A DNA stretch of 64,000 nucleotides from contig NZ_LAZS01000011.1 of the NCBI RefSeq assembly GCF_002007205.1, positions 226,014-290,013 on the forward strand, given 5' to 3'. This document shows positions 1 through 8,289 of this stretch, piece after piece. The notes under the pieces were generated by a model, which saw only the letters and a program-made list of their open reading frames with translations, was not told the DNA's origin and did no database searches. The position numbers and the translations under genes are program-made. This DNA comes from Ensifer adhaerens (lineage in GTDB: Bacteria > Pseudomonadota > Alphaproteobacteria > Rhizobiales > Rhizobiaceae). How positions within the stretch are numbered: position 1 is the stretch's first letter; every line of letters starts with the position of its first letter.

Positions 1-162
1 ACCACAACTTACCACAAGGGTTTCATCGGCCGCGCCTTCGCAGTTCTCGGCGCTGCTAGCGCTGCCGCCGCCGCTGTCGAAGGTCACCGCCGTCCGAAGG
101 CAAGCGATCTGCGTACGCTGGGCATTGACCCGGCGAACTTCCCGGACACGCGCCGCGGCTAA
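1..162 (+). CDS. small DUF1127-like protein, copy A (5' end outside window)
   Basis: Frame 1 is open from base 1 to the TAA at 160-162 and encodes the last 53 residues of a small basic protein. It is almost identical to the complete protein at 434-619. An Ala-rich stretch (LGAASAAAAAVEG) is followed by a C-terminal RRPKASDLRTLGIDPANF, which resembles the tail of the DUF1127/YjiS small proteins of alphaproteobacteria. The start lies off the window. A strong terminator follows at 210-250. Function is unknown; family assignment is by pattern only. Confidence 0.6.
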   Translation, partial: TTTYHKGFIGRAFAVLGAASAAAAAVEGHRRPKASDLRTLGIDPANFPDTRRG

Positions 163-209
163 CGAATTCCAGCGCCCCAGGGGCGCCTTATCCTCCCAAG
201 GATGAAAAA

Positions 210-250
210 CGGCTCGGGGTCGAAAGACCGCCGAGCCGCGCTTTTTTTTT
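210..250 (+). terminator. Rho-independent terminator of small-protein copy A
   Basis: Stem CGGCTCGG (210-217) pairs with CCGAGCCG (231-238) and is followed by nine T residues at 242-250. A smaller hairpin, GCGCCCCAGGGGCGC, lies just before it near 172-186. Confidence 0.9.
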
Positions 251-433
251 CTGGTACCCGGCAATATCCGGGCACCGCGCCCGTCCTGTTAGCAGCCCGA
301 ACCAAAAGAGTGGAGGCCCGGCGCTTGCCCGCATCAAAGTCTGCAGGGCTTGCTCGGTTTGCATGGCTGACGTGCTTGATTGTGCATTGCAATATGACCG
401 GCGAACCCCCATCTTTTGCTCATCGAATAGAAA

Positions 434-619
434 ATGAAAGCGAGCAAGACGATGGCTATCACAACTTACCACAAGGGTTTCATCGGCCGCGCCTTCGCAG
501 TTCTCGGCGCTGCCAGCGCTGCCGCCGCCGCTGTCGAAGGTCACCGCCGCCCGAAGGCAAGCGACCTGCGTACGCTAGGGATCGACCCGGCAAACTTCCC
601 GGATACGCGCCGCGGCTAA
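434..619 (+). CDS. small DUF1127-like protein, copy B (61 aa)
   Basis: The ORF starts at ATG 434; an internal ATG at 452 (MAITTYHKG) is equally possible, and neither has a strong ribosome binding site. From residue 9 onward it matches copy A (1-162) nearly perfectly at both DNA and protein level, and similarity runs on through the stop and into the terminator. The gene has therefore been duplicated in tandem with its 3' region. The C-terminal DLRTLGIDPANF resembles DUF1127 proteins. The N-terminal Ala-rich segment is too charged around it to call a signal peptide. Function unknown. Confidence 0.6.
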   Translation: MKASKTMAITTYHKGFIGRAFAVLGAASAAAAAVEGHRRPKASDLRTLGIDPANFPDTRRG

Positions 620-665
620 CGAATTCTAGCGCCCCAAGGGGCGCCTTATCCTCCCAAGGATGAAA

Positions 666-699
666 ACGGCTCGGGATCCCAGAGATCACCGGGCCGTTT
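666..699 (+). terminator. terminator-like hairpin of small-protein copy B
   Basis: ACGGCTCGG (666-674) pairs with CCGGGCCGT (689-697) with one G-T pair, and an inner GATC/GATC extends the stem. The T run is only three bases, so this is a degenerate version of the strong terminator after copy A. Confidence 0.5.
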
Positions 700-934
700 G
701 CGCATTCGGCGCTAGCGCCCCTTGCCGAAGGAAAATCTCGAGACCGCGTTGCAGGGACGCGGGACCAGGATACCTCGGCATCGATGGCCGCGTAGCCTCC
801 ACGCGTCAGCAAGAAGACGACGCGGCAGCACTGTTCCTTCCTGCACGACATGCACTTGAGGGCGCTGAAGACCACCGTAGCAGGCCCGGCGACCAATTGA
901 TTTCCGCGGTCAGCAGACGATGGGCACGCGTCCT

Positions 935-1021
935 TTAAAGCTCATCGAGCAGGTTCTTCAGATCGCCCACCAGCCTTCGGACTTTATCCCGTGCGTCAAG
1001 CCGTTTGGCAATTCGAGGCGG
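935..1021 (-). pseudogene. possible gene remnant, 28-codon tail without start
   Basis: On the minus strand a stretch of 28 codons between two in-frame stops reads as a plausible amphipathic tail (IAKRLDARDKV..., ending NLLDEL). It has no ATG, GTG or TTG start. It may be the end of a deleted gene or chance. The rest of 700-1035 shows nothing I can assign. Confidence 0.2.
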
Positions 1022-1035
1022 TTAATGCCGGCCCA

Positions 1036-1070
1036 ACGAAAAACGGCCCGGCGTTTCCGCCGGGCCGTTT
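1036..1070 (-). terminator. terminator of the TerC/DUF475 gene
   Basis: A perfect 13-bp stem (AAACGGCCCGGCG at 1041-1053 with its complement at 1058-1070) has a TTTC loop. On the minus strand it ends in GTTTTTCG, placing a T run after the stem, 28 bases downstream of the stop at 1098. Confidence 0.85.
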
Positions 1071-1097
1071 CCGATTTGATGGGGTATACGCCGCCGC

Positions 1098-2201
1098 TTA
1101 GGCTTCGACCCGGGCCTGCTCTTCCTGGTGCGCGCCGGCAAGCTCTTCTTCGCGTTCCCGCTTGTTGTAGCGGATCGACGACCAGAGCGAGATGCCGATG
1201 AGGGCCGCGCCACCAAGGCCGGTGATGACTTCCGGAATGTGGACCAGGGTCTGGAAGTACATGACGACCGAGAGGATCAGGATCGCGTAGAACGCGCCGT
1301 GTTCCAGGTAGCGGTATTCGTTGAGCGTTCCCTTTTCCACCAGCATGATCGTCATCGAGCGCACATACATGGCGCCGATGCCGAGGCCGATCGCGATGAT
1401 GAAGAGGTTCTGCGTCAGCGCGAAGGCGCCGATGACGCCGTCGAACGAGAAGCTGGCGTCGAGCACTTCGAGATAAAGGAAGGCGCCGAAGCCGCCCTTT
1501 GCCGCCGCACTCATGGTTTCCTGCTGCGCATCGAGCAGGCCACCGACCACCTCAACCACGAGGAACGTCAGCAGACCATAGATCCCCGAATAGACGAAGG
1601 TGTGCACGTCAGCCGGATCGAGCAGGGTGGAGAAGCCGAGGATGAGAGCCAGCACGAAGGCGATCTCGATGCCCTTGATGGTCGCAAAGCGCGCCATCTT
1701 GGTCTCGACCCACTTGATCCAGTGCACATCCTTCTCATGGTCGAAGAAGTAGGTGAGACCGACCATCATCAAGAAGGTGCCGCCGAAGGCCGCGATCGGT
1801 AGGTGCGCGTCGTTCATGATGCGCGCATATTCTTCGGGCTTGCTTGCCGCCAGAACGATCGCTTCGATCGGGCCGATCTTCGCTGCGATAACGACGATCA
1901 GAAGCGGGAAGACGATACGCATGCCGAAAACGGCGATGATGATGCCCCAGGTCAGGAAGCGATGCTGCCACTCGGGCGTCATGTCCTTGAGCTTGTTGGC
2001 ATTGACGATGGCGTTGTCGAAGGACAGCGAGATTTCCAGCACCGCAAGCACGGTGCAGATGAAGAAGACCGAGGCCATGCCACCGATCGTGCCGGTCGAC
2101 TGCCAGCCGAGCCAGGCGCCGAGCACAAGGCCGACCGCAGTGACAATGAAGGCCCAGGTGAAATAGCCGAGCGCGCTCGAATGCGATTGAGGCTGGTTCA
2201 T
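1098..2201 (-). CDS. TerC/DUF475-family integral membrane protein
   Basis: 367 aa, with about nine hydrophobic segments separated by short loops. Acidic intramembrane motifs typical of TerC-like metal exporters are visible: LEISLSFDNAIVNA in the first half and LEVLDASFSFDGVIGA in the second. This is the internally repeated SFDN/SFDG signature. Family members (TerC, Alx, MeeF/MeeY) are linked to manganese export or metal loading of secreted proteins, so a role in Mn homeostasis at the inner membrane is likely but inferred. The ATG at 2199-2201 is chosen over an upstream in-frame start because AGAGG lies 8-12 bases before it. The charged C-terminus (KREREEEL) is cytoplasmic. The gene is monocistronic, with its own terminator and a long leader. 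Confidence 0.85.
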   Translation of the reverse strand: MNQPQSHSSALGYFTWAFIVTAVGLVLGAWLGWQSTGTIGGMASVFFICTVLAVLEISLSFDNAIVNANKLKDMTPEWQHRFLTWGIIIAVFGMRIVFPLLIVVIAAKIGPIEAIVLAASKPEEYARIMNDAHLPIAAFGGTFLMMVGLTYFFDHEKDVHWIKWVETKMARFATIKGIEIAFVLALILGFSTLLDPADVHTFVYSGIYGLLTFLVVEVVGGLLDAQQETMSAAAKGGFGAFLYLEVLDASFSFDGVIGAFALTQNLFIIAIGLGIGAMYVRSMTIMLVEKGTLNEYRYLEHGAFYAILILSVVMYFQTLVHIPEVITGLGGAALIGISLWSSIRYNKREREEELAGAHQEEQARVEA

Positions 2202-2450
2202 CGACGGGCCTCTTTCGCTCTGACGACACCGGATTCGGTGAAGAAATGGGGTTTCAAAACGGAAATGCGCACGGCCGAAGGGGCACATGCGTAAGGCATG
2301 AGATCAGTTTTCATGGGAGCTAATCCGCCGGCTAATTTGCTGGCGGTACCGACATCACGAGAGCGCCGTAAAAACTCTCGCCAGAGGGGCCCGGCACCAG
2401 TGTTCCCCGCGATCCGATGTCTGGAGGGCGGGACGACTGTCTAATTAGCA
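2202..2450 (-). promoter_or_regulatory. long, potentially structured leader of the TerC-like gene
   Basis: The upstream region contains a perfect 6-bp stem CGAGAG/CTCTCG (2358-2380) and other GC-rich complementary blocks. TerC-family genes elsewhere are often under the Mn-sensing yybP-ykoY riboswitch. I could not align its conserved core here, so only a structured leader is claimed. Confidence 0.3.
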
Positions 2451-2653
2451 GCGCCGGGCGGAACGTCAAGAGGGCCACTCTTCGCTTTGTCCGATGATCA
2501 CCAAGCGGTTGTTACGGCGTTCTGTCTTGCTACGGCTCCGTCGCGCGCGCCGGCGTCGATTCATTCGCAAAACTTATGGTTCCATTTGCAGACAGCAATG
2601 GATCGGCGGCACCGAATGTGGCATGGCCTGCGCAACTCATCGAAGGCCCTGAT

Positions 2654-3562
2654 ATGACCGTGATCACCGCCCCCGTAACCGCCCCGAATGCCGCCCGGAC
2701 AGGCGTTCTCATCATGCTCTTGGGCATGCTGATGTTTTCGCTGAACGACGTCATGGGCAAATGGCTGGTGGCGACCTACTCCGTCAGCCAGCTGATGGTG
2801 ATCCGGAGCGTTGCGGCGCTGTTGTTCCTGTCGCCCTTCATTCTCAGGCGCGGCCTGCGTTCGATGTTCCGGGTCGAACGTCCCGGCCTTCAGGCCTTGC
2901 GCTCGCTGCTCTTTGCCATCGACGCCTCCGCTTTCTATTTCGCGGTCGCCTACATGCCGCTTGCCGATACCATGACCTACTGGCTGGCCGCGCCGATCTA
3001 CGTCGCTGCAGCCTCGCCGTTCTTGCTTGGCGAGAAGGTCGGCTGGCGGCGCTGGACGGCGATCCTCATCGGCTTTGCCGGCGTATTGATCGCGCTCGAA
3101 CCGTCCAAGGAGAGCCTCGGCCTACCGGCGCTGATCGCGCTTGCCGGCAGCACGGCCTTTGCCTTTGCCCTCATGCTCGGCCGCACGCTTCGCTCCACAC
3201 CCGACACGACGCTGGTTTTCTGGCAGATCGTCGGCGCGCTGATCTTCTCGCTCGTCGGCGTTGCCGCCAATCCCTCCGGCTGGGCGCCGGTCGATGGCGA
3301 GGCGCTGTTGCAGCTAGGCATGCTCGGCATCGTCGCGATGCTCGCGCATATCCTCGTCAACCGCTCGCTCAAGCTCGCCGATGCGGCCACCGTCGTTCCG
3401 CTGCAATACACGCTGCTCTTCTGGGCCGTCGTCTTCGGCTGGTTCTTCTTCGGGGATACGCCCCGTCCAACCGTGCTCATCGGCGCGGCGTTGATCGTCG
3501 CCTCCGGCCTTTTCATCTTCTTCCGCGAACAGCAGTTGAAGAACCGGAGCGCAAGAGCCTAA
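2654..3562 (+). CDS. DMT-superfamily (EamA) permease
   Basis: 302 aa with ten predicted hydrophobic segments arranged as two EamA repeats (about residues 15-140 and 150-290). This is typical for drug/metabolite transporters that export amino acids, nucleobases or cofactors; substrate not predictable. The ATG at 2654 is preferred over the longer frame from 2576 because GAAGG (2642-2646) sits seven bases upstream and the extra 26 residues are not hydrophobic. The protein starts MTVITAPV with a short polar N-terminus before the first membrane helix at GVLIMLLGMLMF. It stands alone, and the next gene starts 82 bases later. Confidence 0.85.
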   Translation: MTVITAPVTAPNAARTGVLIMLLGMLMFSLNDVMGKWLVATYSVSQLMVIRSVAALLFLSPFILRRGLRSMFRVERPGLQALRSLLFAIDASAFYFAVAYMPLADTMTYWLAAPIYVAAASPFLLGEKVGWRRWTAILIGFAGVLIALEPSKESLGLPALIALAGSTAFAFALMLGRTLRSTPDTTLVFWQIVGALIFSLVGVAANPSGWAPVDGEALLQLGMLGIVAMLAHILVNRSLKLADAATVVPLQYTLLFWAVVFGWFFFGDTPRPTVLIGAALIVASGLFIFFREQQLKNRSARA

Positions 3563-3644
3563 TCCTCCTCGGTCGCCGGGCGGGGGTTCCATCATCGGCG
3601 ACACTCTGCTACGCCGCCGACGTCCAAGGTTGAAGGAGATTGAG

Positions 3645-4040
3645 GTGGCCAAGGCGATTCATTCGATGATCCGCGTTCTCGACGAGAAACGATCGGTCGA
3701 TTTCTATCGTGCAGCCTTTGGGCTCGAGATCGCGGAGCGGCTGGACTTCGAAACCTTCGTGCTCATCTACCTCAGCAACGCGGAAAGCGAATTCGAGCTC
3801 GAGCTGACGGTCAACAAGGACCGCAGCGAGCCCTATGCGCTCGGTGATGGCTATGGGCATCTGGCGCTGTCGGTCGACGACCTCGACGCCGAGCACCAGC
3901 GGCTCACGGACGCTGGCCTTAATCCGGGAAAGATCGTCGCGTTCAATCGCGATGGTGCTCTGCTTGCACGCTTCTTCTTTCTAGTCGATCCCGACGGCTA
4001 CAAGGTCGAGGTGCTGCAGCGCCATGGTCGCTACAAGTGA
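3645..4040 (+). CDS. gloA: glyoxalase I-like VOC metalloenzyme
   Basis: 131 aa, the usual length for bacterial lactoylglutathione lyase. All four metal ligand positions of E. coli GloA appear to be kept: His in AIHSMIRV at the N-terminus, Glu in LELTVN, His in YGHLALSV, and Glu in GYKVEVLQ near the C-terminus. It would isomerise the methylglyoxal-glutathione hemithioacetal to S-lactoylglutathione in the cytoplasm. I place the start at GTG 3645 because AAGGAG (3633-3638) lies seven bases before it; a TTG at 3630 would overlap that site. Other VOC activities cannot be excluded. Confidence 0.8.
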   Translation: MAKAIHSMIRVLDEKRSVDFYRAAFGLEIAERLDFETFVLIYLSNAESEFELELTVNKDRSEPYALGDGYGHLALSVDDLDAEHQRLTDAGLNPGKIVAFNRDGALLARFFFLVDPDGYKVEVLQRHGRYK

Positions 4041-4168
4041 CACTGCGCTGACCAGGCCAATCAACCAAAACAATACCGATTATCGCGTCTATCTATTTCG
4101 CTTATAGGCAAGCGCGACTTAGTCTTCCCTGGAAGCATCAAGAATGATGCACAACAAGGGGAACGCGA

Positions 4169-4948
4169 ATGAAGAAACATATCGCAGCAGCAGTGTTCGC
4201 CATGATGGCGACAGCCGCCGTGTCGGCCCAGGCCGCCGAAAAGATCAAGATCGGCACGGAAGGCGCCTACCCGCCCTTCAATTTTATCGATCCCGCCGGC
4301 AAGATCGGCGGCTTCGACGTGGATATCGGACTTGCGCTTTGCGAGCGCATGAAGGTCGAATGCGAAGTGGTCGCCCAGGACTGGGACGGCATCATTCCAG
4401 GCCTGATCGCCAAGAAATACGACCTGATCATCGCCTCCATGTTCATCACGGAGGAACGCAAGAAGCAGGTCGCCTTCACCAATCCCTACTATCTTGCAGC
4501 CATGACCCATGCCGCCCCGAAGGGAGCCGGCTTTACCGCGTTCACCAATGAGGCGCTTAAGGGCAAGGTGATCGGCGCCCAATCTGGCACCACCCAGGCC
4601 GACTACATCACCGCCAGCTATCCCGACGCGGAAATCAAGCTTTACCCGACCCAGGACGAGGCAAACCTCGACATGGTCAACGGACGCCTCGACCTTCAGG
4701 TGGGCGATATGCTGCCGCTGCTTGACTGGGTGACGAAAAATGCCGACGGCAAGAGCTGCTGCGAACTGATCGGCGAACCGATCACCGACAAGAAGTTCGT
4801 CGGCGAAGGCGTCGGCATTGCGGTGCGCCAGGAGGACAACGACCTGCGCGAGCGGCTGAACAAGGCGCTCGATGAAATCCGCGCCGACGGCACCTACAAG
4901 AAGATCAACGACAAGTACTTCACCATCGACGTCTATACGATGAAGTGA
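4169..4948 (+). CDS. periplasmic amino-acid binding protein (ArgT/HisJ type)
   Basis: 259 aa with a clear signal peptide (MKKHIAAAVFAMMATAAVSAQA, cleavage near residue 22). The mature part begins KIKIGTEGAYPPFN and contains GKIGGFDVDIGLAL, the family-3 solute-binding motif. A later IGAQSGTTQADY matches the hinge region of lysine/arginine/ornithine and histidine binding proteins. It would capture cationic amino acids for an ABC importer, but no permease or ATPase gene is adjacent, so it may serve transporters encoded elsewhere. AAGGGG lies eight bases before the ATG. A strong terminator follows, so the gene is monocistronic. Confidence 0.88.
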   Translation: MKKHIAAAVFAMMATAAVSAQAAEKIKIGTEGAYPPFNFIDPAGKIGGFDVDIGLALCERMKVECEVVAQDWDGIIPGLIAKKYDLIIASMFITEERKKQVAFTNPYYLAAMTHAAPKGAGFTAFTNEALKGKVIGAQSGTTQADYITASYPDAEIKLYPTQDEANLDMVNGRLDLQVGDMLPLLDWVTKNADGKSCCELIGEPITDKKFVGEGVGIAVRQEDNDLRERLNKALDEIRADGTYKKINDKYFTIDVYTMK

Positions 4949-4985
4949 CGCCTGGATGGCCGGGCGACACGGCCCCTTCGGAAGA

Positions 4986-5020
4986 CCGGCCGCGCCCCAT
5001 GGGCGCGGCCGGCTTGTTTT
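4986..5020 (+). terminator. Rho-independent terminator after the binding-protein gene
   Basis: CCGGCCGCGCCC (4986-4997) pairs perfectly with GGGCGCGGCCGG (5001-5012) around a CAT loop, followed by CTTGTTTT. The minus-strand GNAT gene ends a few bases later at 5024. Confidence 0.85.
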
Positions 5021-5023
5021 GGG

Positions 5024-6082
5024 CTAGGCTTCCTTCATGGCGCGCTGCTGCGCCACGATCGCCTTGAATTCGGGATCGTCGACGAGCGATTGAACGGCCC
5101 AGTAGCCTTCGAGCCACTCGGCCTCGCCTTCCCAGCCGCCGTCAACGAGCTGGCGGAGATTGACGAGCGCCCGCGTGCGGTCGCCGGCCAGGGTCCAGGC
5201 CCCGGTCGCATGAAAGCGATACCAGCTGATGTGATCGCTCGCCCGCTCCAGATGCAGCCCCCATTCGCGGCAGGTGGCAGGATCGAGATCGCCGATGTTC
5301 TCCGCCGGCAGGTTGCCGCTAAAGGCGACATGTCTGTCGAGTTCGGTGAGGCCGCAGCTCTTGGCGATCGCGATCGAACCCTTGTTCGAGGCGTGCGTAT
5401 GCCATTCGATATCCGGCCGTCCGCGCTTGGTGCATTCCGCAATCGTCGCCATGGCTGCTACCTTGGCAAGCCCGAGGCGCCGATAGCCGTGTTCCGTTCC
5501 GACGCCCAGTTCGCAACGCGAGCCGCTGACGCTGTCGGTTGCGCAATGGCTGACGATGGACCCGTCGTAAAGCACACAAAAGCCGATGGCGTTTTCCAGG
5601 AAGAGCTCGGCCGAAGCCCACCCTTCCATGAGGTCCGTCACCGTCTCGATATTGCCGGGATCGAGATCGAGCAGGCGTTGATCAATGGGCGCGAGACGAA
5701 AGCCTTCAGGCAATGCCGTCGCCGCAGGGCGATGACTTGCGCCTGACAAGCCCAGCCGCACGCGCGGATGCGGGAGCGCAAAGGCATTGGACCAGATGTC
5801 GCCGAGGCGATCGGACCAACGGTCCTCGACGAAGAGATACGCCCAGGCAGGGATCAGTTCCTTCAAGTCGGCAAAGCTATCGGTAGCCTGGTCGGGCAAC
5901 CCCGCCAGATAATAGGCATCGCCATTTGCCAGCAGCGCGACGCGTGTATCCACCGGACGGTCGATCCAGACTTCGCCGTCGATCGTGCCGTCGAGCACGG
6001 CGGCGATGGCCACATGCGTGGAGGAAAGGTCCTTTAGGAGGGCTTGAGCAGCCGGATAGGCCGCCTGTTCGAGTAGAAACAT
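5024..6082 (-). CDS. GNAT-family N-acetyltransferase
   Basis: 352 aa. The central region carries the acetyl-CoA binding signature CELGVGTEHGYRRLGLAK (Q/RxxGxG/A type) after a beta strand IVSHCATDSVSG, as in GNAT domains related to the zwittermicin-resistance type. The N-terminal half has no recognisable motif. The C-terminal 80 residues (DRTRALVNLRQLV...) are helical and may form a small repeat domain. The substrate is unknown. ATG 6082 is the only reasonable start. The gene converges on the binding-protein gene, and nothing nearby suggests a pathway. Confidence 0.75.
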   Translation of the reverse strand: MFLLEQAAYPAAQALLKDLSSTHVAIAAVLDGTIDGEVWIDRPVDTRVALLANGDAYYLAGLPDQATDSFADLKELIPAWAYLFVEDRWSDRLGDIWSNAFALPHPRVRLGLSGASHRPAATALPEGFRLAPIDQRLLDLDPGNIETVTDLMEGWASAELFLENAIGFCVLYDGSIVSHCATDSVSGSRCELGVGTEHGYRRLGLAKVAAMATIAECTKRGRPDIEWHTHASNKGSIAIAKSCGLTELDRHVAFSGNLPAENIGDLDPATCREWGLHLERASDHISWYRFHATGAWTLAGDRTRALVNLRQLVDGGWEGEAEWLEGYWAVQSLVDDPEFKAIVAQQRAMKEA

Positions 6083-6432
6083 GAAAATGCAATCCTGTTG
6101 CGGCGGGATATCCCATCCCTGCCGCCAGAAGAAAGAGAAGAGACGAGCAGGTCGTCCCGTTTCAGACCGGCTTCAACCGACCGGCGCGCGGTGTTGGACA
6201 CTGTCATCTTGCTACCTCTCTCTTCCCATGCACCCCGGATCTGGCGCGATTGCACTCGACGGACTAGACAGCCGGGCCGTGCAGCACAAGCGCTTTACGG
6301 TAACTGCATCAGGATGGCCCGCGGTCCGGTACGCTTGCGCCATTGGCGGCTGCAACGACAGGCGCTAAAGCTCTCCTGCTAGGATTTGGTGTAGCGTCAG
6401 CCCGGAATCGGCGGAAAGCATCGGAGACCGAT
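6083..6432. other. 350-bp divergent intergenic region
   Basis: Lies between the GNAT gene (minus) and the SDR gene (plus), so it must hold both promoters. I see no palindrome, RNA gene or convincing short ORF. Confidence 0.4.
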
Positions 6433-7182
6433 ATGTTCGACCTTAGCGGAATGACGGCGTTGGTGACGGGCGGCGGCCGCGGGCTTGGCCTTGAGATGGC
6501 AAAGGCGCTCGCACGGGCCGGGGCTGCCGTCGCGATCAATGGGCGCAATCCGGCGGCACTGGAAACAGCGCGGCATCAGGCCGCCTCCGACGGCGTCGCA
6601 CTCGACATCGTGCCCGGCGATGTTTCAACCGAAGCGGAAAAGATCGTCGCTGCCGCTGCAGGCAGGACTGGCCGGCTCGACATCCTTCTTCACGCGGTCG
6701 GCGAGCGGGACCGGCGCGGCACCGACGTCATGGACCCCGCTTCCTTTGCTGCCCTCGTCAACACGGACCTGACGGCCGCCTATGCCATGGCACGGGCGGC
6801 ACTGCCCTATCTCCGCCGTTCCTCTGCCGGCCGGCTGATCTTCGTCACCTCGATCGCCGCCTCGGTCGCGCGGCCCGGCGATCCCGCCTATACCGCGGCC
6901 AAGGGTGGGCTTGATGCCCTCACCCGTTCGCTGGCGGTAGAGCTTGGATCGGCGACGCTGACGGTCAATGCGATCGCGCCCGGCTGGTTTGCGACCGAGA
7001 CCAATGCGGCACTCGCCGCCGATCCGGCACTGCAGGCCTTCGTTGATGTCCGGATTCCCTTGAAGCGCTGGGGCCGGCCGGAGGAGATCGCACCCGCCGC
7101 CTTGTTCCTGGCATCGCCGGCCGCGAGCTTCGTCAATGGCATCACCGTGACGGTAGACGGCGGCATGACCGCGCAGATGTAG
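6433..7182 (+). CDS. short-chain dehydrogenase/reductase
   Basis: 249 aa classical SDR. The NAD(P) motif TGGGRGLG is near residue 13. The catalytic Ser (FVTSIAAS) is followed by YTAAK (Tyr-x3-Lys). The C-terminal [13 protein letters not shown] is shared with gluconate 5-dehydrogenase and FabG-like enzymes. It reduces or oxidises a sugar, keto acid or similar alcohol in the cytosol; substrate unknown. The ATG at 6433 ([13 protein letters not shown]) has GGAGA eight bases upstream, whereas the longer frame from 6343 adds an untypical 30-residue extension. It runs towards the LysR gene, with a weak hairpin between them. Confidence 0.85.
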   Translation: MFDLSGMTALVTGGGRGLGLEMAKALARAGAAVAINGRNPAALETARHQAASDGVALDIVPGDVSTEAEKIVAAAAGRTGRLDILLHAVGERDRRGTDVMDPASFAALVNTDLTAAYAMARAALPYLRRSSAGRLIFVTSIAASVARPGDPAYTAAKGGLDALTRSLAVELGSATLTVNAIAPGWFATETNAALAADPALQAFVDVRIPLKRWGRPEEIAPAALFLASPAASFVNGITVTVDGGMTAQM

Positions 7183-7190
7183 GCATCCTT

Positions 7191-7217
7191 AGCGGCAGAC
7201 TCGCTCTGCGCTTTTGG
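7191..7217 (+). terminator. weak terminator-like hairpin after the SDR gene
   Basis: AGCGGCAGA pairs with TCTGCGCT with one bulged base, followed by TTTT. It lies between converging genes. Confidence 0.4.
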
Positions 7218-7316
7218 GGCGCTTTCGGAATATCCCCGGCGCGAGGTGCGGTCGGAGGCGGAACATCGACGAAACAGATCGACGCGACCGCGGCGCAGTC
7301 TTTGGGCGTCTCGTCA

Positions 7317-8180
7317 TCACCGCCGTTCGGAACCGGCAGGCAACCCCTCGGCAAGCAGCGTCGCCAGGCTCGACGCCGGCTTGTCGGCTTTTGCCTTCAG
7401 CCGCAGGCAGAATTCCGCATTCGGCAATGCCGGCAGCGACAGCGCCCGCGGCGCGACCGCCACCCCCTCTCCAAGGAAACGTGCTGTGCGCGCAGTGACG
7501 GCAATACCGCTTCGCACCGCCGCACGCAGACCGGAAAGGCTTGGGCTTGTCGCCGCGATGCGATAGCGACGCCCCGCCTCGTCAAGTGCTGCCGTCGCGG
7601 CCGCGCGAAAGCCGCAAGGCGGGTCCAGTACCGCAATCGGCAGTTCGCCGTCCGCCATCGATGAAGCATCCGCTGCCGATAGCCAGAGCATGGGTTCGCG
7701 CAAAATGGCGAGCTCGTCAGGCGTCGGTCCCTCCCGCATGACGATCAGCACCTCGATCAGTCCCCGATCGTAAGCGGACGTCAGTTCGCGGGACCGGCCG
7801 ACCCTGAGATCCAACCGCACCCGCGGATGGGTACGGCCGAAGTGACGCAAGAGATCCGGCAGGTTGCTGTCGGCAAAATCCTGGGTGCAGCCAAGTGCCA
7901 GGCGGCCGTCGGTGCTGGCGCCCTTGAGGCTCAGCCACGCATCCCTGTGGACCTCGAGAATTCGCCGCGCGTGAATGACCAGCTCCTCGCCGGCCGGCGT
8001 CAGAATTCGCCCCCTGCCCGAAGGCGCGAGAAGCGGTTCACCGATCATCGTCTCCAGGCGCTGCATCTGGGCGGTGACCGCCGAAGGGGTCCGCCCCACG
8101 GTCGCGGCCGCGTTCGCAAGAGAGCCACTCTCGGCAAAGGCGAGAAAAGTACGAAGCAGGTCGGGGTCGAAGGATTGCAT
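7317..8180 (-). CDS. LysR-family transcriptional regulator
   Basis: 287 aa. The N-terminal winged HTH (DPDLLRTFLAFAESGSLANAA..., with TPSAVTAQMQRLE as recognition helix) is canonical. The effector domain follows (GRLALGCTQDFADSNLP...). It is transcribed divergently from the tautomerase gene at 8290, and the 109-bp gap holds an inverted repeat with a LysR-like layout, so it probably regulates that gene and itself. The ligand is unknown. Confidence 0.9.
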   Translation of the reverse strand: MQSFDPDLLRTFLAFAESGSLANAAATVGRTPSAVTAQMQRLETMIGEPLLAPSGRGRILTPAGEELVIHARRILEVHRDAWLSLKGASTDGRLALGCTQDFADSNLPDLLRHFGRTHPRVRLDLRVGRSRELTSAYDRGLIEVLIVMREGPTPDELAILREPMLWLSAADASSMADGELPIAVLDPPCGFRAAATAALDEAGRRYRIAATSPSLSGLRAAVRSGIAVTARTARFLGEGVAVAPRALSLPALPNAEFCLRLKAKADKPASSLATLLAEGLPAGSERR

Positions 8181-8194
8181 AACTTCATTTTAAT

Positions 8195-8219
8195 CGAATT
8201 ATAAATGCAAAACAATTCG
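8195..8219. promoter_or_regulatory. inverted repeat, candidate LysR operator
   Basis: CGAATT (8195-8200) and AATTCG (8214-8219) form a perfect 6-bp inverted repeat with a 13-bp AT-rich spacer, just upstream of the LysR start at 8180 and 70 bp before the tautomerase. LysR regulators typically bind interrupted dyads in such divergent gaps. Confidence 0.5.
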
Positions 8220-8289
8220 TTTTTATCTAATCTTAACGGGTGGCAGATTGGGCTCACACAACAAACAGGAAACCCGAAAGGAACCACCA

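Noticed and set aside
480..896. 138-codon minus-strand ORF over small-protein copy B
   Set aside because: Largely antisense to the duplicated small gene; no motif and no counterpart at copy A.
2202..2450. yybP-ykoY manganese riboswitch
   Set aside because: The expected conserved core could not be found by eye; kept only as a structured leader.
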